DNA of 64,000 nucleotides from Leptospira harrisiae (GTDB lineage: Bacteria; Spirochaetota; Leptospiria; Leptospirales; Leptospiraceae): NCBI RefSeq assembly GCF_002811945.1, contig NZ_NPDX01000001.1, positions 1,372,501-1,436,500 on the forward strand, given 5' to 3'. The stretch's first letter is position 1. Every line of letters starts with the position of its first letter. The position numbers were made by a program, and so were the translations under genes. Below the pieces are notes generated by a model. The model ran no database searches. It worked only from the letters and a program-made list of their open reading frames with translations, and was not told the DNA's origin. Positions 1 to 8,743 of the stretch are shown here, in pieces.

Positions 1-2
1 TG

Positions 3-311
3 TCCATGGGAAATGGACCGTTTAAGGTTGAGATTGATTTAATGCAACCCATTGATCCAAATAAAAGTCCCAAAGTTCATGACCCAAAACTAAATCATAT
101 TGGCCTTTGGATTGATAAATTGGAAGAATGTGTGGAGTATTTGACCAAACAAGGAGTTCGGTTCACTCCAGGCGGAATCAGAAAAGGTGCGGCAGGTTAT
201 AACGTTTGTTTCATTCATCCAAAAGGAAATGAAGAATTTCCGCTTTGTAGCGAAGGGGTTCTCGTCGAACTTGTACAAGCTCCAGAAGATGTAATCAAAG
301 CATTAAGTTAA
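3..311 (+). CDS. VOC/glyoxalase-fold protein, C-terminal part (cut by window edge)
   Basis: The reading frame is open to the left edge, so the start is missing. The visible ~102 residues resemble the second half of a vicinal-oxygen-chelate protein of the methylmalonyl-CoA epimerase / lactoylglutathione lyase group. NHIGLWID supplies a probable metal-binding His, and the [10 protein letters not shown] strand near the C-terminus supplies the probable metal-binding Glu. These enzymes bind a divalent metal and act on small acyl or thioester substrates. The substrate cannot be read from this fragment. A clear intrinsic terminator follows, so this is the last gene of its transcript. Confidence 0.75.
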   Translation, partial: SMGNGPFKVEIDLMQPIDPNKSPKVHDPKLNHIGLWIDKLEECVEYLTKQGVRFTPGGIRKGAAGYNVCFIHPKGNEEFPLCSEGVLVELVQAPEDVIKALS

Positions 312-370
312 GAGAATTCACAATGGCAATTCAGTTGGTTAAAATGCCGATGGATTGCCATCTTCCATTT

Positions 371-405
371 CCAAACCGAATCTGAAAGATTGGGTTTGGT
401 TTTTC
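371..405 (+). terminator. Rho-independent terminator after the VOC gene
   Basis: Positions 371-382 (CCAAACCGAATC) pair with 388-399 (GATTGGGTTTGG) around a five-base TGAAA loop, with one internal G-G mismatch. A T-run follows at 400-404. It reads as a terminator for rightward transcription only. Confidence 0.75.
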
Positions 406-414
406 CATTTAGTT

Positions 415-1368
415 TTAATTTGATATTTTTTCGTGAGTCAAACGCCAGTATAGATAGGCAATTAAAGCTAAACTTGTTGTAATTATAAACTGTGTTAGGT
501 GGACGACCGTTGCATACACAAGTCCTTCTCCAGGGTCTCTTCCTAAAATAATAAATCCAGATATGATAGCTGCATGAAATACTCCTATTCCAGAAGGAGC
601 TGAAGGTATAGCAACACCCATCCCACCGAGGAACATAAATAATAAAGCTTCGGGGAAACTAAGAGGCATTCCGATGAGTAAACCGGCAAGGTAGTAGGAA
701 ACAGCATACCCAAAAACCCAAGTGGGAATAGAATAAAGAACTGGTTTTAATAATTTGTCACCCTTTAAAAAGGAGGAAAATTCGACAAGATGGTGGTCTA
801 ACTTTTCTTCGTATAGACTGTGTTTGCCGATAAGGATAAATAGTTTTTTGATAAAATTTCGTAATGGGTCCAAAAAATATCGAACGACTGTTAACCCAAC
901 AATCATACCAACGATGACAAGTGTGGATATTAGTAGTAAACTTAGGTTTTTGGATTGTCCTAGTCCCATATAAAAGAGTGCGGACGCTCCTATGATAACA
1001 ACTGATCCAAGATCCATTACCTTTTCTAAAAAAATACGACTCAGTAAATGGGTGAGTGGAAGTTCCGTATCACGTTTGTTCATGATCAAACGAACAAGGT
1101 CACCCCCTCTTGCAGGAAGAACCATATTGAGCCCAACTCCGATGATCGCCGTGGTAAATGCTTTTGAAAAACTAATCTTTTTTTCTAAGAGATAATACCA
1201 TCGAATTGAAAACGGAACAAAAGCCCATAAATTGGATAAAAACAACAGTGGGAAAATCCACCAGTTGATTTTCCCTTCCAAACGTTCGAATTCTGCAAGG
1301 TCAAAGTTCTTTGATAGAAAATAAACCGCTATTCCTGAAACTAAAATTCCAAATAATAATTTTCTCAT
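415..1368 (-). CDS. Lysylphosphatidylglycerol synthase/flippase-type (UPF0104) membrane protein
   Basis: A 317-residue polytopic inner-membrane protein with about seven or eight hydrophobic segments. It matches the membrane domain shared by MprF flippases and the UPF0104/YbhN proteins, including the conserved N-PARGGDLVR segment (near residue 90) and GGMGVAIPSAPSGIGVFH (near residue 250). No catalytic aminoacyl-transferase domain is attached, so a lipid-translocation or sensing role is inferred rather than lysyl-PG synthesis. It is the last gene of a leftward operon, 10 bp after the HIT gene. The family call is secure; the substrate is unknown. Confidence 0.85.
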   Translation of the reverse strand: MRKLLFGILVSGIAVYFLSKNFDLAEFERLEGKINWWIFPLLFLSNLWAFVPFSIRWYYLLEKKISFSKAFTTAIIGVGLNMVLPARGGDLVRLIMNKRDTELPLTHLLSRIFLEKVMDLGSVVIIGASALFYMGLGQSKNLSLLLISTLVIVGMIVGLTVVRYFLDPLRNFIKKLFILIGKHSLYEEKLDHHLVEFSSFLKGDKLLKPVLYSIPTWVFGYAVSYYLAGLLIGMPLSFPEALLFMFLGGMGVAIPSAPSGIGVFHAAIISGFIILGRDPGEGLVYATVVHLTQFIITTSLALIAYLYWRLTHEKISN

Positions 1369-1378
1369 ATAATTCTAA

Positions 1379-1723
1379 TTAACCCGGTGGCCAAACCATG
1401 TGACGACCACCTAGCAGATGAAAGTGGATGTGGTGTACGGTTTGTCCGCCAAAGTCACCACAGTTGTTTACTAACCGATATCCTTTTTCGGAAATTCCGT
1501 TTTGTTTTGTTAGTTTGGGGATGATGTGAAATATTTCTTTTAATATCGCAGGATCCAAATCTTCAATTTGGTTCATACTGGAAATATGAACTTTGGGAAT
1601 GATGAGGACATGAAAGGGAGCTTGGGGAGTGATGTCGTGAAACACGAGAATGTTTTCCGATTCATATTCCTTTTTGGTAGGGATTTCTCCACTCGCAATT
1701 TTACAGAAAAGACAATTTTCCAT
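1379..1723 (-). CDS. HIT-family (HINT-like) nucleotide-binding protein
   Basis: A 114-residue protein starting MENCLFCKIASGEIP, the usual N-terminus of HINT proteins, with a CxxC pair. The histidine triad HxHxHxx lies in VHHIHFHLLGG near residue 97. The family hydrolyses nucleotide phosphoramidates or related adenylated compounds in the cytoplasm. The ATG at 1723 is preferred over an upstream in-frame codon because AAGGAG lies about 10 bases ahead of it. The start sits 1 bp beyond the ROK gene's stop, so the two are almost certainly co-transcribed. Confidence 0.92.
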   Translation of the reverse strand: MENCLFCKIASGEIPTKKEYESENILVFHDITPQAPFHVLIIPKVHISSMNQIEDLDPAILKEIFHIIPKLTKQNGISEKGYRLVNNCGDFGGQTVHHIHFHLLGGRHMVWPPG

Positions 1724-1724
1724 A

Positions 1725-2627
1725 TTATACTTTCTCCTTAGAAAAAACAAGAGATGCAGCACCTAAAGCACCTGACAAACTTCCGCCCGCTCCGATTTTG
1801 AGCCGGTCGTTTAACACGGGGAATATGGTAGTTCTAATTTCAGATTCTAAAAGTTTACCATATAAATCATAGGATTTAGTGATCCCACCTACAAAAACTA
1901 CCGCTTCCGGGTTAAGCAAATGAATGGCCCCTCGTACTGCATGAGCCAGTGCTAATGTTCCAAAATGTAAAATTTCTAGTGCAAGTGAATCTTTTTTACG
2001 GACCAATTGAAAAAATTCTTCTGCATTTCCCAATGTTTGGTTGGATTTTTCCGCATAACGATTTAAAAAACCACGTGTAGAAAAATAACTCTCCACACAA
2101 CCTTTAACCCCGCATCCGCAAAGTGCTCCACCAATCACAGAAGTGGTATGTCCAATTTCAATCCCATTGCCTAGATAACCAGAATAAAGAATTCCTCTAT
2201 TGACAAACCCACCACCAACTCCGGTTCCTAAGGTGACGATGAGTTGTGATTCTGTGTTTTTATATGATCCAAAGTAGGCTTCCCCAAGAGCAGCGCAATT
2301 GGCATCATTTTCATACCAAACGGGCAATGAAAATTCTTTTTTAAGTTCTTCTTTGATTGGTAAGTTTTTTAGGCCTTGCATATTGGCGCTGGAAATCATA
2401 ACCCCTCGTTCATTGTCTAAGGGACCGGGGGATCCAACTCCAATTCCAATGGCATCGGGTATGAGCGGACGAATTGTATCTTTTAAATTTTTTAAAAAAC
2501 TTTGGTTGTCCAAATGTTCGGGAGTGGGGGAAATTTGTGACCTAAGTTCGTCTCCTTTTTTGTCAAAGAGGCTAACTTTGATGCTCCCTCCACCGATATC
2601 CACTCCGATGGCATTTCCCAAACTCAT
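1725..2627 (-). CDS. ROK-family sugar kinase (glucokinase-like)
   Basis: A 300-residue ROK protein. The phosphate-binding [10 protein letters not shown] motif is at the N-terminus, the second nucleotide-binding loop is LGTGVGGGF near residue 140, and the family zinc motif [10 protein letters not shown] is near residue 170. ROK enzymes phosphorylate glucose, N-acetyl amino sugars or similar hexoses with ATP. No DNA-binding domain is present, so this is a kinase rather than a repressor. Its ATG overlaps the TGA of the ABC ATPase gene (ATGA), which indicates translational coupling. The exact sugar is unknown. Confidence 0.88.
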   Translation of the reverse strand: MSLGNAIGVDIGGGSIKVSLFDKKGDELRSQISPTPEHLDNQSFLKNLKDTIRPLIPDAIGIGVGSPGPLDNERGVMISSANMQGLKNLPIKEELKKEFSLPVWYENDANCAALGEAYFGSYKNTESQLIVTLGTGVGGGFVNRGILYSGYLGNGIEIGHTTSVIGGALCGCGVKGCVESYFSTRGFLNRYAEKSNQTLGNAEEFFQLVRKKDSLALEILHFGTLALAHAVRGAIHLLNPEAVVFVGGITKSYDLYGKLLESEIRTTIFPVLNDRLKIGAGGSLSGALGAASLVFSKEKV

Positions 2628-3295
2628 TCTCCCTTAATGACTTGGTCGAATTTCCCCTGTTTCATTTCATAAACAGTTTGGGCATCAAAAGCAAGTTTCA
2701 TATCATGTGTGACAAGGATAATGGAATGATTTCGTTTGTTGTATTCATTGAGGAGGAGTTGGACTAAATAACTATTTTCTGGATCTAAATCTCCAGAAGG
2801 TTCGTCTGCAAAAAGGATGGCAGGATCATTGATGAGAGACCTTGCAATTGCCGCTTTTTGGATTTGTCCTCCCGACAAAGTACGAGGTAAAGAATTTTGG
2901 ATATCACCTAACTTTAAATGTTCTATCAAATAATCGCATTTACGAATATAGTCATCATTCGAAAACTTACGAGTAAAGAGTGCTGGCAAAAGGATGTTTT
3001 CTCTGATCGTTAAGTTTCCCACAAGTTCGGAAAATTGAAAAACGAGTCCTAAGTCACGGGCCCGAATTTCTGCTAGTTCTTGTTTGGAAATTTGGGAAAG
3101 TTTGATTTGGTCGTAAAGGATGTCACCTTCTGTTGGTGAAAGCATTCCCGTAAGCATCGAAAGCAAAGTGGTTTTTCCCGATCCGGATGGTCCAATGATG
3201 GCAACATAGTCACCTTGGTTCACATCGAAACTAACGGAACTGACAGCTTCGTCTTTGCCAAATCGTTTGGTCAGGCTGTGGACTCGGAGTAACAT
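2624..3295 (-). CDS. ABC transporter ATP-binding protein (LolD/MacB type)
   Basis: A 223-residue ATPase with Walker [10 protein letters not shown] (near residue 35), signature LSGGQ (near residue 142) and Walker [13 protein letters not shown]. The ADEPSG-DLD form and the length fit the LolD/MacB/FtsE group, which powers FtsX-type permeases rather than porter-type channels. It overlaps the permease gene by one base (TAATG), so the two make one transporter. The cargo is unknown; lipoprotein release, lysophospholipid or peptide export are possible in this group. Confidence 0.9.
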   Translation of the reverse strand: MLLRVHSLTKRFGKDEAVSSVSFDVNQGDYVAIIGPSGSGKTTLLSMLTGMLSPTEGDILYDQIKLSQISKQELAEIRARDLGLVFQFSELVGNLTIRENILLPALFTRKFSNDDYIRKCDYLIEHLKLGDIQNSLPRTLSGGQIQKAAIARSLINDPAILFADEPSGDLDPENSYLVQLLLNEYNKRNHSIILVTHDMKLAFDAQTVYEMKQGKFDQVIKGE

Positions 3296-3903
3296 TATTT
3301 CTGTCTCCGGATGGATTTATAAGGATCAATGTAAGAACTAATTCCAATGGTGGGAACAGAAACAAGTAAACCTAGTGCAATAAAGAGAACCAAACAAGAA
3401 AAAACGGATTTGATCTCACTGATGAATCCGAAATCTGCCGGTGGATTTAAGTATGCGAGGTTTATCATGATCGCCAGTAGGAAACTTGGTAAAAATAGGA
3501 AAAATAAGGACAAAGAATGGAGCCAAATGCAACCCAACCTGTTTCCTCCAATGGCCATCATCACTCCAATGTCACCGAGTCCATGAAGGCAATGAAAGAA
3601 AAAGAGAGCCATTAATGCAAAACTCGTGGAATAAAAAAGAATCTGGGGAGATTGGTCAAAGGAAACGATACTAGTAAGGGACACACCAGAATACAAATGG
3701 AAGTGAATCCTAATAGCGAGTAAAAAGAATGTAAAAAATAGGGCACCGACAAGGCCATAGGCCACCGAGTAAAGTCGATCCCGGAAGAGAAGTCGAAGAG
3801 CAAAGGAAATGTAGGTGAGTTGTATCACTTCCAGGACAGAATTGACGTAAGACTCTTTTTTACCAACTAAAATAGGAAAATAGGAAGTAAGCGAATTTGG
3901 CAT
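3295..3903 (-). CDS. Small FtsX-like ABC permease
   Basis: A 202-residue protein with four hydrophobic segments. [21 protein letters not shown] resembles the FtsX-family coupling helix, and the C-terminal [12 protein letters not shown] resembles the family's DPxxxLR ending. It is about half the usual LolC/MacB length because the large periplasmic domain between the first and second membrane helices is nearly absent. The start is uncertain. The ATG at 3903 has no good ribosome-binding site and overlaps the divergent TPR gene by 7 bp, and a GTG at 3828 would remove a non-conserved leader. Confidence 0.7.
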   Translation of the reverse strand: MPNSLTSYFPILVGKKESYVNSVLEVIQLTYISFALRLLFRDRLYSVAYGLVGALFFTFFLLAIRIHFHLYSGVSLTSIVSFDQSPQILFYSTSFALMALFFFHCLHGLGDIGVMMAIGGNRLGCIWLHSLSLFFLFLPSFLLAIMINLAYLNPPADFGFISEIKSVFSCLVLFIALGLLVSVPTIGISSYIDPYKSIRRQK

Positions 3904-5441
3904 TTTTTATCTTTGTGGGAGCAGCTGTGATTATGCTCGGGTTTCTTTTGACCTTCATTGTTGGCCAAAGAAGGGATAGTTATGCCAAGGCCTTGAGTCT
4001 CGCCACACTTGGGAATTTTTTAGATGCACGGGCCCTCGTGCGAGAAAAGCTCGAAGAAGACCACCAAAACCCTTACGGACACTATGTAATGGCAAAAATC
4101 TATGCCATGGAAAATGATCCCTTAAACGAGGCCAAACACCTCGAAATCATTAAAAAGAACAACCGGTATACAAAAGAAATCGATTCCGTCACGGTTTCGA
4201 ACCGCATTGCTGATATTTATTATACAAAAGATTTTTTTGAAGAAGCCTTCTTTCACTATTTGGATACTCTCCAAGCGGATCGCTCCAATCCCATCGCTTG
4301 CCTCCGTTTAGGTTTTATGGCACTTGGACAAAAAGAATTTAAAATTGCGGAACATTTCTTTTCTCGAATCCCGGAAGAAAAAATCAATCTTTCCTCATAC
4401 TTCATTGCCCGTGGTGTGATTTCTGGTGTGACCGGCGGGGGAAAGGAAAGGGAATATTTTGAAAAGGCGTACAAACTAGAAAAGTCACCAGTCTCCGGAT
4501 TTTTATATGCGCTCTCTCTTTCTCGGGAGAACAAACACAAAGACGCTGTAAAAACGGCTGTTGCCATCAGCGAACAGATCGAAGACGAGTTTGTTCGGTT
4601 TACTCTCTTTCAATTTTTAATGACAGAAGCCATCCTCATGCAAAATTTTCCTGAGGCATTAAAGTATGGGCGTTTGTGTTTGGAAATGGCGAGACTCAAT
4701 GCCTGGCCTAGCGAAATCATAGAAACAAGCATTCACTTTGCAATGATCACTGTCTATATGGGGAGGCTCGATGATGCTTCTGAATATTTGATCGAAGCAG
4801 AAGCCGAACGATTGGATGATCCTGATGTAGTGGCTTTAGCAAATTTAAAATATAGATTGGAACGTGGGACGGGGACAGTCGAATCGCTCACCCATGAGTA
4901 TGATCTCTCGAGAGAACTTAATTTATTATCTGTAAACTTATTTCCCAATTCTAGATACTTTGAACTGAGTGGAATGCGTTCTTCCAAACCATTTAATATC
5001 AAAGGAATGGTGGATGATGCAGGAAAAAAACTAACTTCGAAACTTGATATGTTGGGACTCGATAAATTTGAAAAGTTTATCAGTCTACCTGGAACCAATT
5101 TCAAAAATCAAGCCACTCGTATGGTCATGAGTATGGGATATCGTGTGACAAAGGAAATGTCGAATCCAGAAGCGGATGGGGTAAATTTACTTGCCTCTTC
5201 TAAAGAAGATGTAAACAAAAGAGCCTTATTTCGAGTTCGTAAATGGAAGGATGCAAAAGTATCCGATGTATTCCTACGCGAGATGACAAACCAAATGGAA
5301 GAGTTAGGTGCGACCAAAGGTTATGTGGTTGGAAATTTTGATGTCACTGAGGCCGGCAAAAAAATCATCGCTGCAAGTAACGGGGCTCTCGAGATGTACA
5401 GTGGGGATTTGTTTGAGGATCTTCTCAACAAAACAATGTAA
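3897..5441 (+). CDS. Membrane-anchored TPR protein with Mrr-like restriction-endonuclease-fold C-terminus
   Basis: A 514-residue protein starting at a TTG preceded by AGGAAG. One N-terminal transmembrane helix (residues 3-22) is followed by alpha-helical repeats of TPR character (about 30-330). Residues 399-514 resemble an Mrr/RE-like domain: NQATRMVMSMGYRVT, an acidic DGVNLLA strand at 427, then RVRKWKD at about 446, KGYVVGNFDVTEAGKK and a closing FEDLL helix. In active Mrr proteins the middle strand carries QxK; here it reads FRVRK, so catalysis is doubtful. The following lipoprotein gene overlaps it. Membrane topology and partner are unknown. Confidence 0.75.
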   Translation: MAFFIFVGAAVIMLGFLLTFIVGQRRDSYAKALSLATLGNFLDARALVREKLEEDHQNPYGHYVMAKIYAMENDPLNEAKHLEIIKKNNRYTKEIDSVTVSNRIADIYYTKDFFEEAFFHYLDTLQADRSNPIACLRLGFMALGQKEFKIAEHFFSRIPEEKINLSSYFIARGVISGVTGGGKEREYFEKAYKLEKSPVSGFLYALSLSRENKHKDAVKTAVAISEQIEDEFVRFTLFQFLMTEAILMQNFPEALKYGRLCLEMARLNAWPSEIIETSIHFAMITVYMGRLDDASEYLIEAEAERLDDPDVVALANLKYRLERGTGTVESLTHEYDLSRELNLLSVNLFPNSRYFELSGMRSSKPFNIKGMVDDAGKKLTSKLDMLGLDKFEKFISLPGTNFKNQATRMVMSMGYRVTKEMSNPEADGVNLLASSKEDVNKRALFRVRKWKDAKVSDVFLREMTNQMEELGATKGYVVGNFDVTEAGKKIIAASNGALEMYSGDLFEDLLNKTM

Positions 5442-6073
5442 TGAAACTTGAGACCAATCGATTTTGTATTTTGTCATTTGCCTTAGTTTTTTTGTATCAT
5501 TGCCAAATCCAAACTGGTGGTTCCGAATCAGAAGAATCCAAACTTACAGACCAAACGAAAATCCAGGAAAAAAAGACCACTACTAGCCCTGGAACCAATG
5601 AAATCATCTGCCCCATTCCGATTTCTCAAGGAAAAATTTATGGAACCTCGATTTCAAAATTTGACCAAACTGTCATTTTATCAGAACTAAAAACCCTTCT
5701 TTCCGATCTTTGTGAACGGAAGTTCTATCACCTCATCAATCTAATCCACCCCACCAAAGGTTTGTATGTCGATGCCAAAGGATATTGGACCATTGATGAA
5801 GTGAAAAATGATTTAATAGATCCAAACGGATATTTTCAGGTATATTATTTTGACTCTAAAAAATTAGACAAAAAAAAGGGAAGTCCAGGAAACTTAACGG
5901 TAAGAGATGTTTTTATAGCAGCAAAACAAGTGATCGTGGATTTTTATGTAAGTTCTAGTGAAGAAGTGGAACTTAAGTTCCGGTTTGAAGAAAATCCAAA
6001 ACTAGAAAGGTATTTGATAAATCCAAGTTTTATCAAAACGGAAGGGAATTGGTATCTCCTCCGTATGTTTTAG
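5441..6073 (+). CDS. Predicted lipoprotein of unknown function
   Basis: A 210-residue protein with a hydrophobic N-terminus (about residues 8-20) ending LVFLYHC, which is a usable spirochaetal lipobox with Cys at about residue 21. A low-complexity Ser/Glu/Lys stretch follows, as is common after lipidation sites in Leptospira. The mature part has a repeated pattern of short strands and ends NWYLLRMF. I do not recognise the family. The start overlaps the stop of the TPR gene (TAATG), so the two are translationally coupled. It converges on ruvA with only one base between the stop codons. Confidence 0.75.
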   Translation: MKLETNRFCILSFALVFLYHCQIQTGGSESEESKLTDQTKIQEKKTTTSPGTNEIICPIPISQGKIYGTSISKFDQTVILSELKTLLSDLCERKFYHLINLIHPTKGLYVDAKGYWTIDEVKNDLIDPNGYFQVYYFDSKKLDKKKGSPGNLTVRDVFIAAKQVIVDFYVSSSEEVELKFRFEENPKLERYLINPSFIKTEGNWYLLRMF

Positions 6074-6074
6074 T

Positions 6075-6674
6075 TTAACGATTTCCTGTAATCACCTGTT
6101 TGACGATTTCAGAAGCGGTTGCTAGTGGGTTTATTTTTTTTGCATCTGATACTTGTTTTGTGGCAGTTTTTTCGTCAAAACCAAGTTGGATGAGGGCAAG
6201 TGTTGCCAAATCAGTTTCTCTATCTTCGGAATCTGTTTTTGTGGATTCATCATTTAAAAAGATTTCTAGTTTTTTTAAGTTTTGTTTGATTTCAAAAAGA
6301 ATTTTTTCAGAAGTTTTACCTTTCACTTTGGGAATTTTTTCCAAAGTTTTTCGATCATCTTCTTTTGCGATTTTATACAAATCGTCTGCTTGAAAAAAAG
6401 ATAAAATTTTTAAGGCAGTAAGTTCTCCAATTCCATGAAGGGATTTGATGAGTTGAAAAAGTTCACGATCTTTCCTCGTGGAAAATCCAAACAGTCGTTC
6501 CCCTCTGTCAGTGATGGAATGAAAGATATGTAAAAAAATCTCTTCTTTCATTTTGTCCTTACATTCTAAGTGTAAAGGAAAGGGAATATGAACTTCGTAT
6601 CCGACACCCGCTACATCTAAGACCAGGTGATCCATTTCTAATTGAATTAATTTCCCACGTAAACTTGCAATCAT
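6075..6674 (-). CDS. ruvA: Holliday junction branch-migration protein RuvA
   Basis: A 199-residue protein starting MIASLRGKLI, the normal RuvA N-terminus. The OB-fold domain contains VLDVAGVGYEVHIP. The helix-hairpin-helix region includes LHGIGELTALKILS and IPKVKGKTSEKILFEIK. The short C-terminal domain (ATLALIQLGFDEKTATKQV) contacts RuvB in characterised RuvA proteins. RuvA binds four-way junctions and recruits RuvB to drive branch migration. An upstream in-frame extension of 27 residues is not conserved, so the ATG at 6674 is taken. ruvB and ruvC are not adjacent. Confidence 0.96.
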   Translation of the reverse strand: MIASLRGKLIQLEMDHLVLDVAGVGYEVHIPFPLHLECKDKMKEEIFLHIFHSITDRGERLFGFSTRKDRELFQLIKSLHGIGELTALKILSFFQADDLYKIAKEDDRKTLEKIPKVKGKTSEKILFEIKQNLKKLEIFLNDESTKTDSEDRETDLATLALIQLGFDEKTATKQVSDAKKINPLATASEIVKQVITGNR

Positions 6675-6844
6675 CGTTTTGGTTCCGCTTCCAAATTCTA
6701 GGAAACCATCTCTTTGGCGACAACTCTTTTGGTTTGTTTCCTTACAATCATACATCTCTGCTAAGAGTTTTTCCCTTAATTCGATTTGAATTTAAAAAAG
6801 AAAAGGAGGTTGAATTTTTATCTCTATCTAGTAAAACAAATGAG

Positions 6845-8719
6845 GTGAAACGAATCCGGTTGTCTAAAAATCCGAGTCTGGCTCAGTATCTGACTTTAGC
6901 AGACCTATTTAAAAATTTACCACATACGGTTCTTCGGGAAATGAAGGAAAATACCGTTCGAGAGTTTTTAGTGGGAGGTGAGGTTTTATTTGAAGAGAAC
7001 TCAGAAGGAAATGATTTATACATTTTAGCCGCAGGAAAACTTCGTTATGAAAAACGAGGGGCAGATGGATCCATTCGGGATGTAGGTGAGTTCAAACGAC
7101 TTGATATCATTGGAGAGCTCAGCTTATTCACAGGTGAAAAACGTTCGGCTACTGTAAAGGCAATTCGGGATTCGGAACTAATTCGGGTACCACGAAACGT
7201 GGCTTTGTCCATTTTGATTAAATACCCTGAAAGTTTGTTACAGATCACCAAAATCATCGCCGAAAGGTTGGCAAATGCCAAAAAAGAAAACAAAGAATTT
7301 TTTCCGCTTCCCCGGACCTTTTCTATTTTGACATCCCTCCCAAAAACATCTTTAGATGAAATCATTCATAAACTAGGACTTATTTTCCTTAGGTATGGTT
7401 CGTTTTGTGTTGTGGATGAATCCGTTTTTTTAGATCGAACAAGCGAGTTGCAGTCGTTAGCTGAAAAAGATAGAGAACCATGGATCATCCGTTTTTTTTC
7501 TCAAATGGAAGCTGAATATGATTTTGTTTTTTATCTATTAGAAGACAAAAAAGAATTCACCACTTGGTCGGAGAGAGCACTTAGGCAGTCAGATTCAATT
7601 ATATTGATCAAAGAAGCCACAGCAGATCCTAATTGTATCCAGTTAGAATCCTTATTGAATCAAAAAGAAATCAAAGAGAGAAACCAAGTATTAGTCCTTC
7701 TCCAACCAGATGTTGTAAATGTACTTCCTGGTACGATCAAACATTTGCAAAAAAGAAAGTATAGTCGCCATTTTCATGTTCATTTTGATCGGTTGGATAC
7801 TTGGGAAAGATTGGGAAGGGGATTACTCGGAAAATCGATAGGTTTAGCACTGGGTGGTGGTGGTGCAAAAGGATTTTCGCATCTAGGTGTTTTGCATGCG
7901 ATAGAGGAAAATCAAATTCCCATTGATATGGTTTCTGGAACCAGTGCGGGTTCTATTTTTTCTGCTCTCATTGCAATGGGAGAATCGAGTCAAGGAAGTC
8001 AAGAAAAAGCAAAAGCCTTTTGGATCTCCAAAGACTTGTTAAACGAGTATACCGTTCCCGTTTTATCTCTTACCACCGGAAAAAAATATACTGAAGCCAT
8101 CCGACAATTTTTTGGAACGATCCAAATCGAAGATTTATGGATTCCTTATTTTGCGGTTGCTACCGATTTGTCTCACTCTGAAATTCATGTGTTTGATAAA
8201 GGAGATTTGTGGAAAGCAATTCGAGCCAGTACATCCATTCCAGGTGTGGTTCCTCCATTTGTGGATGAAGGAGTTGTGTTTGTAGATGGAGGTGTTCTTG
8301 ACAATGTTCCTGGAATTGCTTTGAAGGAACAAGGTGCCGGCAAAATCATTTCTGTAGATGTTTTTGGAGATATTTATCCTGACCAAGACCGGGAATTATC
8401 CTCTTATTTTGATAAATCAAATCCAGGTGTGATGGCAAATCCACTGACACAAATTACAAACTTAATTAACTTTAACGAAATTCTAAGGCCAAAGTTTCCT
8501 CCCATTGGAGACATTATCATTCGTTCCATTCTTGCTTCTAGTAGGGATCGGATCCGCCAAACAGAAAAAATATCAGATTTGTTTTTACAAATTCCTACGA
8601 ATAATTTTGGGCTTTTGGATTGGTTTGCCTATGAACGTCTTATTGAACTGGGATATGTTTCATCGATTGATAAAATCATTCGTAATAAAGAGAAATTTCT
8701 AAATCCTACTTTACATTAG
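6845..8719 (+). CDS. Cyclic-nucleotide-binding patatin-like phospholipase (NTE/RssA type)
   Basis: The N-terminus carries a cNMP-binding/CRP-like domain (GGEVLFEENSEGNDLYILAAGKLR, then GEFKRLDIIGELSLFTGEKRSATVKA). The C-terminal half is a patatin domain: oxyanion loop GGGGAKGFSHLGV (about residue 337), nucleophile elbow GTSAGS (about 365) and catalytic DGGVLDN. This architecture matches neuropathy-target-esterase-like lysophospholipases. The start is uncertain: the frame is open back to 6665, overlapping ruvA. The GTG at 6845 was chosen because it lies just before the conserved domain. A strong AAGGAGG at 6803-6809 has no in-frame start at normal spacing. Confidence 0.9.
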   Translation: MKRIRLSKNPSLAQYLTLADLFKNLPHTVLREMKENTVREFLVGGEVLFEENSEGNDLYILAAGKLRYEKRGADGSIRDVGEFKRLDIIGELSLFTGEKRSATVKAIRDSELIRVPRNVALSILIKYPESLLQITKIIAERLANAKKENKEFFPLPRTFSILTSLPKTSLDEIIHKLGLIFLRYGSFCVVDESVFLDRTSELQSLAEKDREPWIIRFFSQMEAEYDFVFYLLEDKKEFTTWSERALRQSDSIILIKEATADPNCIQLESLLNQKEIKERNQVLVLLQPDVVNVLPGTIKHLQKRKYSRHFHVHFDRLDTWERLGRGLLGKSIGLALGGGGAKGFSHLGVLHAIEENQIPIDMVSGTSAGSIFSALIAMGESSQGSQEKAKAFWISKDLLNEYTVPVLSLTTGKKYTEAIRQFFGTIQIEDLWIPYFAVATDLSHSEIHVFDKGDLWKAIRASTSIPGVVPPFVDEGVVFVDGGVLDNVPGIALKEQGAGKIISVDVFGDIYPDQDRELSSYFDKSNPGVMANPLTQITNLINFNEILRPKFPPIGDIIIRSILASSRDRIRQTEKISDLFLQIPTNNFGLLDWFAYERLIELGYVSSIDKIIRNKEKFLNPTLH

Positions 8720-8743
8720 ATTCGATCAGTTATCATAAAAAGT

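Noticed and set aside
3294..3300. Possible frameshift joining the small permease and the ABC ATPase
   Set aside because: The TAATG overlap is normal translational coupling. Both proteins have complete ends for their families, so no fusion or frameshift is needed.
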